Shown piece by piece: positions 4,143-5,560 of a stretch of 5,560 nt of DNA. Within the stretch, counting starts at the first letter, position 1. Each line of letters opens with the position of its first letter. The stretch is from Chlamydia trachomatis (lineage in GTDB: Bacteria; Chlamydiota; Chlamydiia; Chlamydiales; JAAKFR01). Location of the stretch: positions 1-5,560 of the forward strand of contig CAMAUB010000101.1 of NCBI GenBank assembly GCA_945861315.1, in the 5' to 3' direction. The notes under the pieces are model-generated. The model worked only from the letters and a program-made list of their open reading frames with translations. It was not told where the DNA came from and searched no databases. The position numbers were made by a program, and so were the translations under genes.

Positions 4143-5560
4143 CTATCTAATCTGAAGTATCACTGTTTTTTCGATCTTCTCAGGCACTGATACGAGGATG
4201 CCTTTATCCATTAAGCGTCTTAGCTTCACAAGAAGGAGCTTGTTTGCGTGAGAGCGATTCGTTTCACTAGTCCTTTGCAGCCCTGTCAAAATATAAAGAT
4301 ACTCCCTATCAAGTTTAATGGATTCTGACCCCATACGTTGACTTTTCCTGGTCTGTATCCACAAAGCAAAAGAGGCGTCATCAGAATGGAGTTCTAATGT
4401 TTTGTTTTTAATTGCAGCTCCCAAGAATGCTGTAGCTTCATTTTGAAACGCCGAAGCATTCAAAATTGTGAGAGTAATTTCATTTGGATAGCTATTATGA
4501 GCGACAATTTTTCCATGGATTTCTAAGAGTCTAATTTCGTATTCCATGTATTCTTCTTTTGGTTTGCTTTTAGAACGGCTATATTTTTTTCTCTTCCTTT
4601 TGAAAATGATCTTAGTATTTTCTAGACTTCTGAGATGCTCATAGAACTCTATTTTTTCTGCGCTGTTAAAATGAGACTCCCTCTCTGGAGAACATAATTT
4701 CATGAGTTTTGTGAGCTCACAGGTAAAGGTGAATCTTTCAAGTTGATTCGCAAGCTGCCATGTGGCCATCCAAATCTTATTTTGTACCCCTTGCAATCGT
4801 TTCACGACAATTTCCGAGATTTTGGTAGCTTCCTCTGAACAAGAAGCTAGGAGACGATGTTCTAATCTTATACTGTTTCCACTAGAATCTTTGTGTTCAG
4901 ATTGGAGGATATAAGTGTTTGTTCCCTTCTGTCTTTTTAGCTCTATATTTTTAAGAAGTTGGGGCATATGGTATACCCTATCGGCTACAAACCTACTGAT
5001 TCCAAATTCTTCTTTCGAGTCTACCGTTTTATAAAATCCTTCTTCTATAGAAGTGTGCGTTTTAGAAAGAATTGCTTCTATGGCTTGTTGAACTTCATCA
5101 GGTGATGCTTTGGATTGTTTTTTCCCCTCTAAAGTAATCAAAGGATGACTGCTTTGCTCAATCGAAGAAATTACTTCCTTTTTTTCGCTATGTGTAAGGT
5201 TATTGAAAGTTGATGCAAGTTGAGTCGCTATTTCGTGATCAGTGTTCTCTAGAACCAGGTCTTGATTTTTCCCAACAGGAATTGTCTGTAGTTTTGGAAT
5301 GTTTACAAATAGCTCTTCCTTGTCCACCTTATAGACTGAAAGTTCCTTTTGAAAAGAGATAATCTCATTCGAGCCTACAGAAAGCGTGGCATAGTAGTGT
5401 CTTTCATCCTCTTCTGGAGGATCAATTATTACCTCTTTGTTGTTTTCTATTTTAAAGTATCTATAGCTGACATCCACGCCATCCTGTATGCGGTGAATTT
5501 CTCCGATGTTTCTTGTCTCATTATAAATTTTTACATAATGAACATTGACTCCTTCATCAT
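4143..5560 (-). CDS. Putative replication initiator, double winged-helix type (5' end outside window)
   Basis: The frame is open to the window edge, adding at least 27 residues (through HYVKIYNETRNIGEIHRIQD) ahead of the GTG at 5475-5477, so that GTG is probably not the start. Counting from it, residues 1-60 are beta-like and acidic, and 80-145 are helical and charged. Residues 215-320 look like a winged helix: a long helix (KIWMATWQLANQL, 234-246), an HTH-like part (ELTKLMKL, 254-261; KIEFYEHLRSL, 275-285) and a basic strand-turn FKRKRKKYSRSKSKPK (292-307). Residues 345-444 look like a second one: FLGAAIKNK, then FALWIQTRKSQRMG (370-383), LDREYLYILTGLQ (389-401) and NKLLLVKLRRLMDKGILVSV (412-431). 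Two winged helices with short strands are the plan of Rep_3-like plasmid initiators, which bind iterons to open the origin; three iterons lie 8 bp past its stop. I infer this from pattern, not from a clear family match, and the N-terminal part is unidentified. A phage replication protein or regulator is the alternative. Confidence 0.6.
   Translation of the reverse strand, partial: DEGVNVHYVKIYNETRNIGEIHRIQDGVDVSYRYFKIENNKEVIIDPPEEDERHYYATLSVGSNEIISFQKELSVYKVDKEELFVNIPKLQTIPVGKNQDLVLENTDHEIATQLASTFNNLTHSEKKEVISSIEQSSHPLITLEGKKQSKASPDEVQQAIEAILSKTHTSIEEGFYKTVDSKEEFGISRFVADRVYHMPQLLKNIELKRQKGTNTYILQSEHKDSSGNSIRLEHRLLASCSEEATKISEIVVKRLQGVQNKIWMATWQLANQLERFTFTCELTKLMKLCSPERESHFNSAEKIEFYEHLRSLENTKIIFKRKRKKYSRSKSKPKEEYMEYEIRLLEIHGKIVAHNSYPNEITLTILNASAFQNEATAFLGAAIKNKTLELHSDDASFALWIQTRKSQRMGSESIKLDREYLYILTGLQRTSETNRSHANKLLLVKLRRLMDKGILVSVPEKIEKTVILQIR

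Overview
This window looks like the edge of a phage-derived or phage-plasmid-like element in a low-GC bacterium. The codon use and AT-rich spacers would fit an amoeba-associated or other intracellular Gram-negative lineage (Chlamydiae-like or Legionella-like), but nothing here fixes the taxon and I hold that loosely. No rRNA, tRNA, CRISPR array or insertion sequence was found.

Layout. At the left end, on the + strand, is the C-terminal part of a MerR/TipAL-type drug-binding regulator (1-465); its frame is open to the window edge. A perfect 8-bp-stem hairpin (477-502) separates it from everything else, which lies on the - strand. Read in the direction of transcription (right to left), the - strand carries: (i) a large protein cut by the right edge (4143-5560), whose C-terminal half resembles a double winged-helix replication initiator; (ii) a 246-bp non-coding gap (3897-4142) with three tandem 22-bp iteron-like repeats, a hairpin-prone GC patch, an AT-rich stretch and a perfect 7-bp-arm dyad; (iii) an unrecognised 120-residue protein; (iv) a small terminase subunit; (v) a complete large terminase with intact ATPase and nuclease motifs; and (vi) a 352-residue helical protein with a possible HEPN ribonuclease motif, preceded by its own TATAAT box and followed by the hairpin.

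How it fits together. The 120-residue gene, terS and terL are tightly packed (8-nt gap, then 14-nt overlap) and form a DNA-packaging operon. The initiator-like gene and the iterons beside it form a plausible replication cassette. Replication plus packaging in one module suggests a phage-plasmid, a satellite, or a prophage remnant. The portal and capsid genes that normally follow terL are missing: the next gene is the HEPN-like candidate with moron-style flanks (own promoter box, own terminator), and after it the element seems to stop at the regulator gene. The main leads are the HEPN-like cargo gene and the 22-bp repeats next to the initiator-like gene.
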